A stretch of 59,205 bases of DNA from Curvibacter sp. (GCA_020621965.1 JAHRYV010000018.1:1-59205); one strand, 5' to 3'. Shown: positions 27,368-37,799, numbered from the stretch's first letter. The notes: generated from the sequence alone by a model not told the origin. Numbers and translations are program-made.

Positions 27368-27949
27368 TCAATCCCCTGCGCGCACGGAGGCGCCGGTGGC
27401 GTAGAACTGGCCGCCGGCCACGTAGTGCAAGGTGCGCAGTTCGTCCGGCGCGTCCTCGAAATGCCAACGCCCGGCGCTGAACACGCGTTCGTCGGCCCAG
27501 GCGGCCGTCACCTCGCCGATGAACAGGTCGTAGGCCTGCTGGTTGTGCGGCTCGGGGATGACCGTGCAGGCCAGCCAGGCCACGCAGCCCTGCACCAGCG
27601 GCACCGGGGTGGCGTCCACGGCAAAGGTCTGCACACCATGCTTGTGGAGCTTGTCGGGCACGTCCCTGGCGCTGTCGCTGCCCACCCCGACGGTCTGGGC
27701 GGCCAGGGCGCGGGCCGGCACGTTGAGCACGAAGCGGCCACTGCCCTCCACCAGCGCGCGCGTGTACGTGGCCTTGTCGATCACCACGGTCACCTTGGGC
27801 GGCGCATAGTCCAGCGGGCACGCCCAGGCGGCGGCCATGACGTTGTGCCGCCCCTGGTGGGCGGACGAGACCAGCACGGTCGGGCCGTGATTGAGCAGGC
27901 GGTAGGCCCGCTCCAGCGGGACGGGCGTGAGGTGGGCGGGGGTGGTCAT
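27368..27949 (-). CDS. Flavin reductase-like FMN-binding protein
   Basis: A 193-residue cytosolic protein of the flavin reductase-like/FMN-binding split-barrel family. Recognisable features are the N-terminal ERAYRLLNHGPTVLVSSAHQ, the NVMAAAWACPLDYAPPKV flavin-contact segment, SGRFVLNVPA, and a late GGQFYATG. Such proteins supply reduced FMN to monooxygenases or carry out flavin-dependent reductions themselves; no partner oxygenase is next to it. The start ATG at 27949 lies 16 bases beyond the stop of the ABC permease gene, suggesting shared transcription. Confidence 0.8.
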   Translation of the reverse strand: MTTPAHLTPVPLERAYRLLNHGPTVLVSSAHQGRHNVMAAAWACPLDYAPPKVTVVIDKATYTRALVEGSGRFVLNVPARALAAQTVGVGSDSARDVPDKLHKHGVQTFAVDATPVPLVQGCVAWLACTVIPEPHNQQAYDLFIGEVTAAWADERVFSAGRWHFEDAPDELRTLHYVAGGQFYATGASVRAGD

Positions 27950-27965
27950 GTCTGGCCTGTCGCGC

Positions 27966-28742
27966 TCAGCCCCTGAAGCGCCGGCGCGTCAGCGCCAGCG
28001 CAATGAGCCAGGCCACCAGCGCATACAGGGCCAGCACCACCAGGTGCAGCAGCGCATCGCGCGGCCACTGGCCCAGGAACAGCGGACGCACCAGTTCCAC
28101 CGCCTGGGTCAGCGGCAGCCAGGCCGAGACGTGCTGCAGCAAGACCGGCAGGTTGTCGCGCGGGAAGAACACACCGCTCAGGAACATCATGGGCGTGAGA
28201 AAAAGCGTGAAGTAGTAGGTGAAGAAGTCGTAACCCTTGGCCAGGGCGTTGAAGATCAGCGCCAGGCAGCTGAAGGTGATGCCGGCGAGCAGCAGGATGG
28301 GCAGCACGAGCAGCAGCATGGGGCTGCGGCTGATGTCCAGCGCCAGCATCACACCCAGGATGGCCGTGACGGAGAACAGCGACTTGAAGGCCGCCCACAG
28401 CATCTCGGCCAGCAGCACGTCACGCAGGGCAATCGGCGCGTTCATGATGCTGTCCCAGGTCTTTTGCACGTGCATGCGCGAGAAGGCCGAGTACAAGGCC
28501 TCGAAGGTGGCGGCGTTCATGGCGCTCATGCAGATCGAGCCGCTGGCCAGGAACAGGATGTAGGGCACCTGCCCCTCGCCCAGCGGCACCGTGCCGACCA
28601 GCGCGCCCAGGCCGTAACCGAAGGCCACCAGCCACATCAGCGGCTCGGCGATATTGCCCACCAGGCTGGGGATGGCCAGCTTGCGCCAGACCAGCAGGTT
28701 GCGCAGGAAAACGGGCCACCAGCGGAGCATCGGATTCATCAT
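27966..28742 (-). CDS. nodJ: ABC-2 type transporter permease (NodJ-like)
   Basis: A 258-residue inner-membrane protein with six membrane helices of the ABC-2 exporter family. The middle segment (FEALYSAFSRMHVQKTWDSI, then NAPIALRDVLLAEMLWAAFK) and LTPMMFLSGVFFPRDNLP are typical of NodJ and related exporters of lipo-oligosaccharides or other glycolipids. The substrate here is not known; the nod name reflects similarity, not nodulation. The start ATG (28742) overlaps the ATPase stop by four bases. A second ATG directly follows at 28739. Confidence 0.82.
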   Translation of the reverse strand: MMNPMLRWWPVFLRNLLVWRKLAIPSLVGNIAEPLMWLVAFGYGLGALVGTVPLGEGQVPYILFLASGSICMSAMNAATFEALYSAFSRMHVQKTWDSIMNAPIALRDVLLAEMLWAAFKSLFSVTAILGVMLALDISRSPMLLLVLPILLLAGITFSCLALIFNALAKGYDFFTYYFTLFLTPMMFLSGVFFPRDNLPVLLQHVSAWLPLTQAVELVRPLFLGQWPRDALLHLVVLALYALVAWLIALALTRRRFRG

Positions 28743-29671
28743 GCTTCCTCCCGGATCTGGCGGCCGGTGAGTTTCAGGAAGAGATCTTCCAGATTGGCCG
28801 GGCGGTGCAGGCTGCGCACGCCGTGGTCGTGTGCCAGCGCCTGCAGGATGGGCGCGGCGTCCTGGGTGTAGAAAAACACCGTCTCGCCGCTGACTTCCAC
28901 CCGGCTGGCCAGGGCCCGCAGCGGGCCCGTGCTCAGGGCCTGCGTGTCGCCGCCGTAGACCTCCACCACATCGGGCTCCAGGTGCTGGGCGATCAGTTCG
29001 CGCGGTGTGCCTTCGGCGATCTTGCGGCCATGGTCGATGACCAGCAGGCGGTCGCACAGGCGCTCGGCCTCGTCCATGAAATGGGTGGTGAGCAGGATGG
29101 ACTTGCCCTGCTGCAACAGTTGCTGCAACCGCTCCCACATCAGGTGGCGCGCCTGCGGGTCCAGGCCGGTGGTGGGCTCGTCGAGCAGCAGCAGGCGCGG
29201 GTCGTTCACCAGTGCGCGGGCCAGGCTGAGCCGCCGGCGCATGCCGCCCGAGAGCTGGCCGGGCTTGGCGTCGGCCTTGTGCGACAGGGAGGCGAACTCC
29301 AGCAGGCCGGGAATGCGGGCGCGGATGTCGGCGCTTTTCATGCCGAAGTAGCGGCCGAAAACCAGCAGGTTTTCTGCGCAGCTGAAGTCGGGGTCGAGCG
29401 AGTCGAACTGCGTGACCACGCCCAGCTGCGCCTTGATGGCGTGGGCGTCCTGCGGCATGCGCAGGCCGAAGGCCTCCACGTGGCCGCCGTCGGGCACGCT
29501 CAGGCCCAGACACATGCGCAGGCTGGTGGTCTTGCCGGCCCCGTTGGGACCGATCACGCCCAGGCACTCACCCGGGTGGATGGCAAAACTCAGGTCATTG
29601 ACAACCGTGGTCTCGCCGTAACGTTTGACGAGGTTGTGGCATTCGAGGAAGGCGTCGGGCATGGCGGCCAT
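28739..29671 (-). CDS. nodI: ABC transporter ATP-binding protein (NodI-like)
   Basis: A 310-residue ATPase of the NodI/CcmA exporter group. It has Walker A (GPNGAGKTTSLRMCLGL), the Q-loop (GVVTQFDSLDPDF), the ABC signature LSGGMRRRLSLARALV, Walker B (LLLLDEPTTGLD), the H-loop (TTHFMDEAERL) and the C-terminal extension of drug/glycolipid exporters. It works with the permease gene that overlaps its stop. Starts at 29671 and 29662 are both possible; 29671 is listed because AGGAAG lies about 12 bases upstream. The frame also stays open to 29707. Confidence 0.86.
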   Translation of the reverse strand: MAAMPDAFLECHNLVKRYGETTVVNDLSFAIHPGECLGVIGPNGAGKTTSLRMCLGLSVPDGGHVEAFGLRMPQDAHAIKAQLGVVTQFDSLDPDFSCAENLLVFGRYFGMKSADIRARIPGLLEFASLSHKADAKPGQLSGGMRRRLSLARALVNDPRLLLLDEPTTGLDPQARHLMWERLQQLLQQGKSILLTTHFMDEAERLCDRLLVIDHGRKIAEGTPRELIAQHLEPDVVEVYGGDTQALSTGPLRALASRVEVSGETVFFYTQDAAPILQALAHDHGVRSLHRPANLEDLFLKLTGRQIREEA

Positions 29672-29738
29672 TCTGGCATGGCTTCCTACTTCGCTGGTGA
29701 CAGCCACGCACTACGCGTGAAGAAGTTCAAACCGGGGA

Positions 29739-29892
29739 ACGCCGTGGAAGCGGCTCTGCCGGGCCACTGGCGTTGCCCCCTTGAGGGGCTGAAGGCTGCG
29801 GCTCCTGTCCTGCCTGCGCAGGACAGGACAGCCTGAAGAGGTACAGCCTCTGGCTGTCACCACAGGGCGCGCAGCGCCTCGGGGGTGTTTCA
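29739..29892. repeat. Terminator-like dispersed repeat, copy C
   Basis: Starts at the DUF2189 stop codon and fills most of the gap to the nodI-like gene. It shares with copy D (32064-32160) the block beginning ACGCCGTGGAA, followed by GCCGGGCCACTGGCGT and a C/G-run hairpin (GCCCC/GGGGC at about 29776-29790), and ends with a GCGCGCAGCGCC block and GGGGGTG at the stop codon. Copy C carries an extra perfect 11-bp hairpin: TCCTGTCCTGC (29803-29813) against 29818-29828 around CTGC. Read in the gene direction it follows the stop directly, as a terminator would. Bases 29708-29738 show nothing further. Confidence 0.7.
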
Positions 29893-30702
29893 ATCAATCC
29901 AGCGCACCGAACCGCGATACGCATGCCAGCTGGCATGCCCCAGCCAGGGGCCGACGACCAGCAGGCCCAGGCCCCAGGGCACGATGGCCAGCCCCACCAG
30001 CACCGTGATGAGCGCACCCCACAGCAGCAGCACCGGCAGGTTGGTGAAAAAGACCTCGATGCTGGTGAGTGAAGCCGAGATGGCGTCGGTGTCGCGGTCC
30101 AGGATCATGGGGATGGAGACCACGGAGGTGGCGAACACCAGGCCGGCGAAGGTGCCACCGACCACCAGATAGACCGCCACGAACTCCCAGTTCTCGGGAT
30201 TGAAGATGGCCTGCAGCACACCCACGGTGGAGGGCATGCCGGTGTTGAAGAACACGGCGAACACCACCAGCGAAGCCCGGCCCCAGAGCAGTTCCAGCAC
30301 GATGAGCACCAGCACGAGCATGCCCATGCTGCCCACGTGCTGGTCCCAGCAGGTCAGCGAGGCGCCCAGGTCGGACGCCAACCCCTGTTCACGCCGGCGG
30401 CTGACCTCGTACAGCCCCATGGCCAGGAAGGGGCCGACCAGCACGCAGCCGGAGACCATGGACATGGTGTATTCGGGCAGGTGGCGGAACACCGCGCCCA
30501 GTGTCATGGCCATGATCCAGAAGCACACGCCGTAGAACACCGCGATGCCCATCTCGGCGCTCAGGTCGCGCCAGCCGCGCGCCAGCCAGCGAAACGGGTC
30601 CGCAAGACCCAGGGTCACAATCTCGCGCTTCGGCCCCACGGGGGGTGGCGGCACATAGGGTTCAGGATGGGCCGGTGGGCCGATGTCGGTGCTGTTGCTC
30701 AA
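29890..30702 (-). CDS. DUF2189-domain membrane protein
   Basis: A 270-residue inner-membrane protein with six or seven helices. An N-terminal cytoplasmic Pro-rich segment (PYVPPPPVGPKREIV) is followed by ADPFRWLARGWRDL, MVSGCVLVGPFLAMGLYEVS and, at the end, GLLVVGPWLGHASWHAYRG, which mark the DUF2189 family of unknown function. The family is sometimes linked to cytochrome c oxidase or oxygen metabolism genes, which are not present here. The start is TTG at 30702, with GGGGAG eight bases upstream; no ATG occurs before the first membrane helix except one 62 codons earlier that would add an implausible N-terminus. Confidence 0.78.
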   Translation of the reverse strand: MSNSTDIGPPAHPEPYVPPPPVGPKREIVTLGLADPFRWLARGWRDLSAEMGIAVFYGVCFWIMAMTLGAVFRHLPEYTMSMVSGCVLVGPFLAMGLYEVSRRREQGLASDLGASLTCWDQHVGSMGMLVLVLIVLELLWGRASLVVFAVFFNTGMPSTVGVLQAIFNPENWEFVAVYLVVGGTFAGLVFATSVVSIPMILDRDTDAISASLTSIEVFFTNLPVLLLWGALITVLVGLAIVPWGLGLLVVGPWLGHASWHAYRGSVRWID

Positions 30703-30796
30703 GATCTTGCTCCCCAGTTTCTTGATCTGAAGCAAGACTAACGGCCAGAACCGGCCCTGCCTACTGAGGAAAACACCAGTCTGGAATTGAGCCAGC

Positions 30797-31993
30797 TCAA
30801 GCCAGCGCCCGCTGCAGCGCCTGCAGGAGATCTGCCTGCAGATCCTCCACCGCCTCCAGACCGGCGGAAAAACGCACCAGGGTGCCACGCGCCAGGTGGG
30901 CCGGCCAGCCCTGGCGCATGGATGCCAGTTCGTAGGGCACGGCCAGGCTCATCGGCCCGCCCCAGCTGTAGCCCAGCCGGAACAGGCGCAAGGCGTCGCA
31001 GAAGGCGTCGACCTGCGCCTGCGTGTAGCGGGCGTCGACGATCACGCTGAACAGACCGGCGGCCCGGCCCTCCTCGGCACCGCACAAGGCCTGCCACTGC
31101 GCATGGCCCGGCGAATCCGGCAGCGCCGGGTGCAGCACCTGGGCGAACTCGCTGCGGGTCTGGCACCAGCGCGCCAGCGCACGCGCCGTGCGGTCGTGCG
31201 CCGCATAACGCAAGGCCAGACTGGGCAGGGAGCGCAGCACCGCCTCGACGTCGTTCATGCCCACCCCCAGGCCCAGCCGCATATGGGTGAGCTTGAGGCG
31301 GATATGCAGCTTCTCGTCGCGGGTGATGACCGAACCCATCAGCACGTCGCCGCCGCCGCTGGGGTACTTGGTCAGCGCGTGGATGGTGAGGTCCACGCCC
31401 TGCCCCGCCCCCAGATCGAAGGCATCGAAGGCCAGGCCGGCGCCCCAGGTGTTGTCCAGCGCCGTCAGCACACCGGCGGCCCGGCAGATGCGGACCTGCT
31501 CCAGCAGGTCGGGAAACTCCAGCGTGACCGAGCCCGCGGCTTCGAGCCAGACCAGCCGGGTCTTGCCGTTGATGCGCCGCGCCAGGTCCTGCGGGTCCAT
31601 GGGATCGTAGAACTGGTGCGTGATGCCCCAGCCCTTGAGCTCGCCTTGGGCCAGGGCCTTGTTCGGGCCATAGGCGTTGTCGGGGATCAGCACCTCGTCA
31701 CCGCTCTGCAGCAGGGACAGCGCCACCGTGGCAATCGCCGCCAGGCCGCTGGGCACCAGCAGACACTGGGCCCCGCCTTCGAGCGCACACAGCCGCTCCT
31801 CCAACACATAGCTGGTGGGCGTGCCGTGCAGGCCGTAGGTGTAAGCGGTCTTGTCCTTCCACTCGCGGCTGCGCATGGCGGCCACGTTCGGGAAAAAGAC
31901 CGTGGAGGCCTTGTAAACACCGGGCTGCGGCGCCTCGAACCCCGCGGGTGGTACGTAGGGATGGTGGATCAGGCCGGTGGTCTTGTCGCTCAT
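30797..31993 (-). CDS. metC: Cystathionine beta-lyase (MetC-type PLP enzyme)
   Basis: A 398-residue PLP-dependent enzyme of the Cys/Met metabolism family; by best resemblance it cleaves cystathionine to homocysteine, pyruvate and ammonia in methionine synthesis. Motifs: YGLHGTPTSYVLEERLCALE, LVPSGLAAIATVALSLL, LDNTWGAG and the PLP-binding Lys in IHALTKYPSGGGDVLMGS. It belongs to the alpha-proteobacterial/betaproteobacterial MetC branch rather than MetB or MegL, but substrate choice within this family is not certain from motifs alone. No SAM riboswitch or Met box was seen upstream. The nearest upstream feature is repeat copy D. Confidence 0.86.
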   Translation of the reverse strand: MSDKTTGLIHHPYVPPAGFEAPQPGVYKASTVFFPNVAAMRSREWKDKTAYTYGLHGTPTSYVLEERLCALEGGAQCLLVPSGLAAIATVALSLLQSGDEVLIPDNAYGPNKALAQGELKGWGITHQFYDPMDPQDLARRINGKTRLVWLEAAGSVTLEFPDLLEQVRICRAAGVLTALDNTWGAGLAFDAFDLGAGQGVDLTIHALTKYPSGGGDVLMGSVITRDEKLHIRLKLTHMRLGLGVGMNDVEAVLRSLPSLALRYAAHDRTARALARWCQTRSEFAQVLHPALPDSPGHAQWQALCGAEEGRAAGLFSVIVDARYTQAQVDAFCDALRLFRLGYSWGGPMSLAVPYELASMRQGWPAHLARGTLVRFSAGLEAVEDLQADLLQALQRALA

Positions 31994-32063
31994 GGTCTGC
32001 CTTGAAGGGAAGCAAGGCCGAGCTTAACGCGATCCTCTGCGGACGAGGAAACCCAATTCGCGG

Positions 32064-32160
32064 GACGCCGTGGAACCGGCTTCGCCGGGCCACTGGCGTC
32101 GCCCCCTGCAAGGGGGGTGGCAGAGCGACACGAAGTGCGCGCAGCCTGGGGGTGAGCCTA
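32064..32160. repeat. Terminator-like dispersed repeat, copy D
   Basis: Second copy of the element at 29739-29892, in the same orientation. It contains ACGCCGTGGAA, the hairpin CCGGC/GCCGG around TTC, GGGCCACTGGCGT, the hairpin CCCCCT/AGGGGG around GCA (about 32102-32116), and GCGCGCAGCC with GGGGGTG. In the direction of the phosphoribosyltransferase gene it begins two bases after the stop codon, so it can terminate the 17-gene block above it and insulate metC. The remaining bases of 31994-32162 show no other signal. Confidence 0.7.
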
Positions 32161-32162
32161 TT

Positions 32163-32687
32163 TCAAACTTTCCACTTCGCCAGCAGCTCGGCCGGACGCA
32201 TGCGGTCATAACCCTCGAAGGGCTGGTGGATCCAGGGATTGGTGGGCAGGAACTCGACCGAGTAGTCGGCCTTGAAGGTGGACTGCGCCTTGGTCCAGAG
32301 CACGGCGCTGCGCAGCTCGGTGATGGCCGGGTACTTGCTGCGCAGCTGGGCGATGACTTCGTCCAGCGTGTGGCCGGTATCGGCCAGGTCGTCGACCAGC
32401 AGCACGCGCCCGGCAATCTCGCCCTGCGGCGTGGTGATGTATTTGGCGATGTCCAGATGCCCCTGCACTGTCCCGGCCTTGGCACGGTAGGAACTGGTGG
32501 ACATGATGGCCAGGGGCTTCTCGAAGATGCGCGAGAGGATGTCGCCGGGGCGCATGCCACCGCGGGCCAGACAGAGGATGGTGTCGAACTCCCAGCCCGA
32601 CTGGTAGACCTTGAGGGCCAGCTTCTCGATCAGGTTGTGGTACTCGACGTAACTCACATACAGGTGCTTGCCATCTTCAGTCAACAT
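32163..32687 (-). CDS. Phosphoribosyltransferase, purine-salvage type
   Basis: A 174-residue type I phosphoribosyltransferase. The PRPP-binding motif VLLVDDLADTGHTLDEVI is complete, and the N-terminal LARGGMRPGDILSRIF loop is as in hypoxanthine/xanthine-guanine enzymes. By position behind purA, it probably converts a free purine base and PRPP to a nucleotide, supporting AMP/IMP balance; the base cannot be chosen from sequence. It is the last gene of the long minus-strand block, 40 bases after purA, and repeat copy D follows. Confidence 0.83.
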   Translation of the reverse strand: MLTEDGKHLYVSYVEYHNLIEKLALKVYQSGWEFDTILCLARGGMRPGDILSRIFEKPLAIMSTSSYRAKAGTVQGHLDIAKYITTPQGEIAGRVLLVDDLADTGHTLDEVIAQLRSKYPAITELRSAVLWTKAQSTFKADYSVEFLPTNPWIHQPFEGYDRMRPAELLAKWKV

Positions 32688-32727
32688 CCGGTTGCTCCTC
32701 TTTTGATAGCTATCTTGTCAGGATCCG

Positions 32728-34125
<1,398 letters not shown>

Positions 34126-35274
34126 TCAGATGGCGCTGACAAACCACTGCCCGGCGACTTCCGTGAGCTCACGGTCGCACTGGAACTCGTCGATTTCGCT
34201 TTCATGACCGGGCAGCACGCAGACGACGGTCTCGCCTTGTGCGCGCAGGCGTGCGATCGCCGCACGCAACTCGGCCGATTCGCCCCAGGGGGCGCGGATG
34301 GCCGCGCGCAGCGCACGCGCCGGCACGGCGCCCACCAGGGTCTTGAGATCCAGGCTGAAGCCCACCGCCGGACGTTTGCGCCCGAACACGGCCCCCACCT
34401 CGTCGTAACGACCGCCGCGCAGCAGCGCGTCGCTCACGCCCTCGGCGTAGACGGCAAAGCGCACGCCGCTGTAATAGGCATACCCGCGCAGATCGGCCAG
34501 ATCGAAGCCCAGGGGTGTGCCCTGCAGGTGGCCGGCCAGCCACTGCAGGCTGTCCAGCGCCTGGCGCACCGCCGGCAGCGCCGGCAGCACCTTGGCCGCC
34601 TCGGCCAGCACGGCCGCGTCGCCATACAGCCGCGGCAGGGCCAGCAGGCCCTGGCGCGAAGCTTCGGGGAAGTCGTGGGTCAGCTCCTGCAGGGCCGGCA
34701 CATCCTTGGCGGCCAGGGCCGCCTGCACCTGGGCCAGGGTGTCGGCGTCCGCCGTCACGCCTTCGAGCAGCGCGCTGACGATGCGCACGTCGGCCAGATC
34801 GACGGTGTAGTTCTCGAGCCTAGCCGCCTTCAGGCAGTCCAGCGCCAGCAACAGCGCCTCCAGGTCGGCCTCCAGACCGGCATGGCCGTAAATCTCGGCG
34901 CCGAACTGCAGCGGCTCGCGGGTGGCGTGCGGGCTGGCCGGCCGGGTGTGCACCACCGGGCCGCAATAACACAGGCGGGCCACACCGCGGCGGTTGAGCA
35001 GATGGGCGTCGATGCGCGCGACCTGCGGCGTGGTGTCGGCGCGCAGGCCCATGGAGCGGCCGGAGAGCTGGTCGACCAGCTTGAAGGTCTGCAGATTGAG
35101 CGCCTGACCGGTGCCGGTCAGCAGCGACTCCAGGTGCTCGAGCAGCGGGGGCATGACCAGCTCGTAGCCATAGCAGCGTGCCATGTCGAGCAGGTCGCGA
35201 CGCAGTTCCTCGATGTGGCGCGCCTCGGAGGGCAGGACATCGGCAATGTGATCCGGCAGGAGCCAGGCGGACAT
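34126..35274 (-). CDS. hisZ: ATP phosphoribosyltransferase regulatory subunit HisZ
   Basis: A 382-residue paralogue of histidyl-tRNA synthetase that lacks aminoacylation and forms the active, feedback-sensitive ATP phosphoribosyltransferase with a short HisG. Class II features remain ([54 protein letters not shown], and a late [13 protein letters not shown]) while the anticodon-binding domain of HisS is absent. True HisS is encoded at 42658-43956. HisG itself is not in the window. It is preceded by a 67-base gap with a possible promoter. Confidence 0.93.
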   Translation of the reverse strand: MSAWLLPDHIADVLPSEARHIEELRRDLLDMARCYGYELVMPPLLEHLESLLTGTGQALNLQTFKLVDQLSGRSMGLRADTTPQVARIDAHLLNRRGVARLCYCGPVVHTRPASPHATREPLQFGAEIYGHAGLEADLEALLLALDCLKAARLENYTVDLADVRIVSALLEGVTADADTLAQVQAALAAKDVPALQELTHDFPEASRQGLLALPRLYGDAAVLAEAAKVLPALPAVRQALDSLQWLAGHLQGTPLGFDLADLRGYAYYSGVRFAVYAEGVSDALLRGGRYDEVGAVFGRKRPAVGFSLDLKTLVGAVPARALRAAIRAPWGESAELRAAIARLRAQGETVVCVLPGHESEIDEFQCDRELTEVAGQWFVSAI

Positions 35275-35301
35275 GGGAAAGGGGGAGCTGTTAAAAACGT
35301 G

Positions 35302-35323
35302 ATTTTACCGGTCTTACAGACCG
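35302..35323 (-). promoter_or_regulatory. Candidate -10 element and small hairpin before hisZ
   Basis: On the minus strand TAAAAT (35307-35302) lies 28 bases before the hisZ start, directly after the small hairpin CGGTCT/AGACCG (35309-35323). This could be an internal promoter that lets hisZ-purA be expressed apart from the hfl genes. No good -35 sequence is seen. Confidence 0.3.
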
Positions 35324-35341
35324 ATAAGAATCAGGTCGGTT

Positions 35342-35533
35342 TCAGAACTGCAGCCAGCCCAGCCACAGCAGGCCGGCCAGGATGCTGCACAGACCGAAAA
35401 AGCGGATCTGGCCGTCGCTCAGGCCCAAGATCTGGCTGAACATGCGGCGCCAGCCACCCGGGGAGACAAAAGGAAACAGGCCCTCGATCACGAGGACGAG
35501 GGCCATGGCCAGCCAGAAGCTCTCGCTGTTCAC
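35342..35533 (-). CDS. DUF2065 small membrane protein (YjeT-like)
   Basis: A 63-residue protein with two membrane helices (about 7-25 and 42-61) around a short basic loop (SPGGWRRMFSQILGLSDGQ). This is the DUF2065/YjeT family, of unknown function, which is found beside hflC in many proteobacteria, as here (six bases after hflC). The constant neighbourhood suggests a role with the HflKC complex, but that is inference. Confidence 0.85.
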   Translation of the reverse strand: MNSESFWLAMALVLVIEGLFPFVSPGGWRRMFSQILGLSDGQIRFFGLCSILAGLLWLGWLQF

Positions 35534-35539
35534 GCGGCC

Positions 35540-36433
35540 TTATTTCCGGGGCGCCGTGCTCTGGCCGCGGAAGACCTTGAAGAACTCGGAGCTGCTCGGG
35601 TCGAGCACCATCACGTCGCTCTTGCTGGTGAAGCTGGCCTTGTAGGCCTCCAGGCTGCGGTAGAACTGGGCGAAAGAGGGGTCGCGGCCGAAGGCCTCGG
35701 CGTAGATGCGCGCGGCCTCGGCATCACCCTGGCCCTTGACCTTCTGGGCGTCGCGGTAGGCGTTGGCCACCGTCACCTCGCGTTGGCGGTCAGCGTCGGC
35801 GCGGATCTTCTCGCCCTCGGCGGCGCCGGTGGAGCGCAGTTCGTTGGCCACGCGCTGGCGTTCGGCTTTCATGCGGCCGTACACCGACTCGGTGATGGAT
35901 TCCACGTAGTCCACGCGCGTGATGCGCACGTCCACCACGTCGATGCCCCAGGGTTTCGCGCCACGCACGGAGCTGATCACCTCGGCCTTGACGTCGGCCA
36001 TCAGCGCCTCGCGCTTGAGCGAGAGCAGCTCCTTGACGGTGCGTTTGTTGATCTCTTCCTGGAAGGCATTGCGCACCACGCGGTTGAGCTGGCTGGTGCC
36101 GGCCGCCTCGTTCAGGCCGACGTTGCGGATGTACTCGGTGGGATCGCTGATGCGCCAGCGCACATACCAGTCGATCACCACCCGCTGTTTCTCGGCGGTG
36201 AGCATGGGCTCGTTGTCGGGGCTGTCGAGCGTGAGCAGGCGCTTGTCGATATAGGTGACGTTCTGGAACGGCGGCGGCAGCTTGACGTTGAGGCCGGGCT
36301 CGGTGATGACCTCTTTGATCTGCCCCAGCGCGTAGACCACGCCGAACTGGCGCTGGTCGACCACGAACAACATGGAACTGGCCAGTGCCAGCAGCACCAG
36401 CAGCGAAGAAAGGATGAATCCGATACGGTTCAT
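35540..36433 (-). CDS. hflC: Protease modulator HflC
   Basis: A 297-residue SPFH/band 7 protein anchored by one N-terminal membrane helix (IGFILSSLLVLLALASSMLF) and exposed to the periplasm. With HflK it forms a large cage around the FtsH protease and limits its activity on membrane proteins. Band 7 motifs: VVDQRQFGVVYALGQIKEVI, DKRLLTLDSPDNEPMLTAEK and the coiled segment RMKAERQRVANELRSTGAAE. The ATG at 36433 is chosen; the open frame extends 48 codons upstream but overlaps hflK. It starts ten bases after the hflK stop. Confidence 0.94.
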   Translation of the reverse strand: MNRIGFILSSLLVLLALASSMLFVVDQRQFGVVYALGQIKEVITEPGLNVKLPPPFQNVTYIDKRLLTLDSPDNEPMLTAEKQRVVIDWYVRWRISDPTEYIRNVGLNEAAGTSQLNRVVRNAFQEEINKRTVKELLSLKREALMADVKAEVISSVRGAKPWGIDVVDVRITRVDYVESITESVYGRMKAERQRVANELRSTGAAEGEKIRADADRQREVTVANAYRDAQKVKGQGDAEAARIYAEAFGRDPSFAQFYRSLEAYKASFTSKSDVMVLDPSSSEFFKVFRGQSTAPRK

Positions 36434-36443
36434 TCTGGGCTCC

Positions 36444-37799
36444 TTATCGGGTTTCACGCTCACGCGAGCGCACGCCCTGGCGCGAGCGCGCATCGCCGGC
36501 GGCGGCCGGTGCCGTCGTCTGCGGGGCGGCGGCGGACGGACCGGGCATGGCCAGGCTGGCCCCCACGTCGGCACCACCTTGTTGCATGATCTTGTCCAGC
36601 GGCAGGTACAGCAGGTTCGAACCCTGGCGGCTCTCGACCAGCACCTTGGTCACGTTGCCATAGATCTGCTGCATGGACTCCAGGTAGAGGCGGTCACGCG
36701 TGACCTGCGGGGCCTTCTGGTATTCGGTCAGCACCGAGCGGAAGCGCTGCCCGTCACCCTGGGCCTGCGCCACAATGCGCGACTTGTAGCCCTCCGCCTC
36801 TTCCTTGAGGCGCGAGGCGGTACCGATGGCGCGCGGCACCACGTCGTTGGCATAGGCCTCGGCCTCGTTCTTCAGGCGCTCGCGCTCCTGGCCGGCCTTG
36901 AGCACGTCGTCGAAGGCGGCCTGCACCTGCTCGGGCGGACGCACGCCGCCTTGCTGCAGATTGATGGCGACCACCTCGATGCCGACCTTGTAGCGGTCCA
37001 GGATCTCCTGCATGAGCTTGCGCACACGCGGGGCGATCTGGTCGCGCTCCTCGGACAGGGCCGAGTCCATCTTCATCTTGCCCACCACGTCGCGCACGGC
37101 GGTCTCGGCGGCCTGCACCACGGCGCTGGCCGGGTCACGGCTCTCGAACAGGTAGGCGCGCGCGTCGTACAGGCGGTACTGCACGGCGAACTTGATCTCG
37201 ACGATGTTCTCGTCCGCGGTCAGCATGGCCGACTCGCGCAGGCCGGTGGCCTTGATGACGACATCGCGGCCGACGTCGACCGAGCGGATCTGCGTCACGA
37301 ACACCAGCTCATGGCGCTGGATCGGATACGGCAGGCGCCAGTTGAAGCCGGCCCCGACGGTGGATTTGTAGCGGCCGAACTGGGTGATGACGGCCTGCTG
37401 GCCTTCCTGCACGATGAAAAAGCCCGTGCCCAGCCAGATCAGGACCACGATGGCCACGATCAGGCCGATGCCGAAGCCGGCGTTCTTCATGTCCGGCGAG
37501 GGACGGCCGCCCCCGGTGCGACCGCCGCGCCCGCCGCCGAACAGGCCGGTGAGCTTACGGTTGAAATCGCGCCAGAGCTCGTCCAGGTCGGGTGGGCCCT
37601 GGGTGTTGCCGGGCCGCGCGCCGCGGCCGGGGCCTTGGGGGGGCGGCTCGGCGTCGGGGCGCGAAGGCTCGGGCTTGCCCTCGGCGGGTTTGTCGTCACC
37701 ACGACCCCAACGCGGATCGTTCAGGTTGAACATGCCGCGCAGGCGGCCGGGCCAGTGCAGCGGACTGGCCCAGCGGAAGGCTCTTGCTTGGAGTTTCAT
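36444..37799 (-). CDS. hflK: Membrane protease subunit HflK
   Basis: Partner of HflC; 451 residues. A Pro/Gly-rich cytoplasmic N-terminus (to about residue 105, including FNLNDPRWGRGDD) precedes one membrane helix (about 107-129), a band 7/SPFH domain with VQEGQQAVITQFGRYKSTV and LTADENIVEIKFAVQYRLYD, long helices (RERLKNEAEAYANDVVPRAI) and an Ala/Pro tail. The ATG at 37799 has GAGAGACGAAG upstream; a second ATG at 37733 lacks a ribosome site. It lies 44 bases after hflX. Confidence 0.93.
   Translation of the reverse strand: MKLQARAFRWASPLHWPGRLRGMFNLNDPRWGRGDDKPAEGKPEPSRPDAEPPPQGPGRGARPGNTQGPPDLDELWRDFNRKLTGLFGGGRGGRTGGGRPSPDMKNAGFGIGLIVAIVVLIWLGTGFFIVQEGQQAVITQFGRYKSTVGAGFNWRLPYPIQRHELVFVTQIRSVDVGRDVVIKATGLRESAMLTADENIVEIKFAVQYRLYDARAYLFESRDPASAVVQAAETAVRDVVGKMKMDSALSEERDQIAPRVRKLMQEILDRYKVGIEVVAINLQQGGVRPPEQVQAAFDDVLKAGQERERLKNEAEAYANDVVPRAIGTASRLKEEAEGYKSRIVAQAQGDGQRFRSVLTEYQKAPQVTRDRLYLESMQQIYGNVTKVLVESRQGSNLLYLPLDKIMQQGGADVGASLAMPGPSAAAPQTTAPAAAGDARSRQGVRSRERETR

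Noticed and set aside
37733-37799. Alternative shorter HflK start at 37733
   Set aside because: No ribosome site precedes it, whereas 37799 has one; kept only as a possibility.
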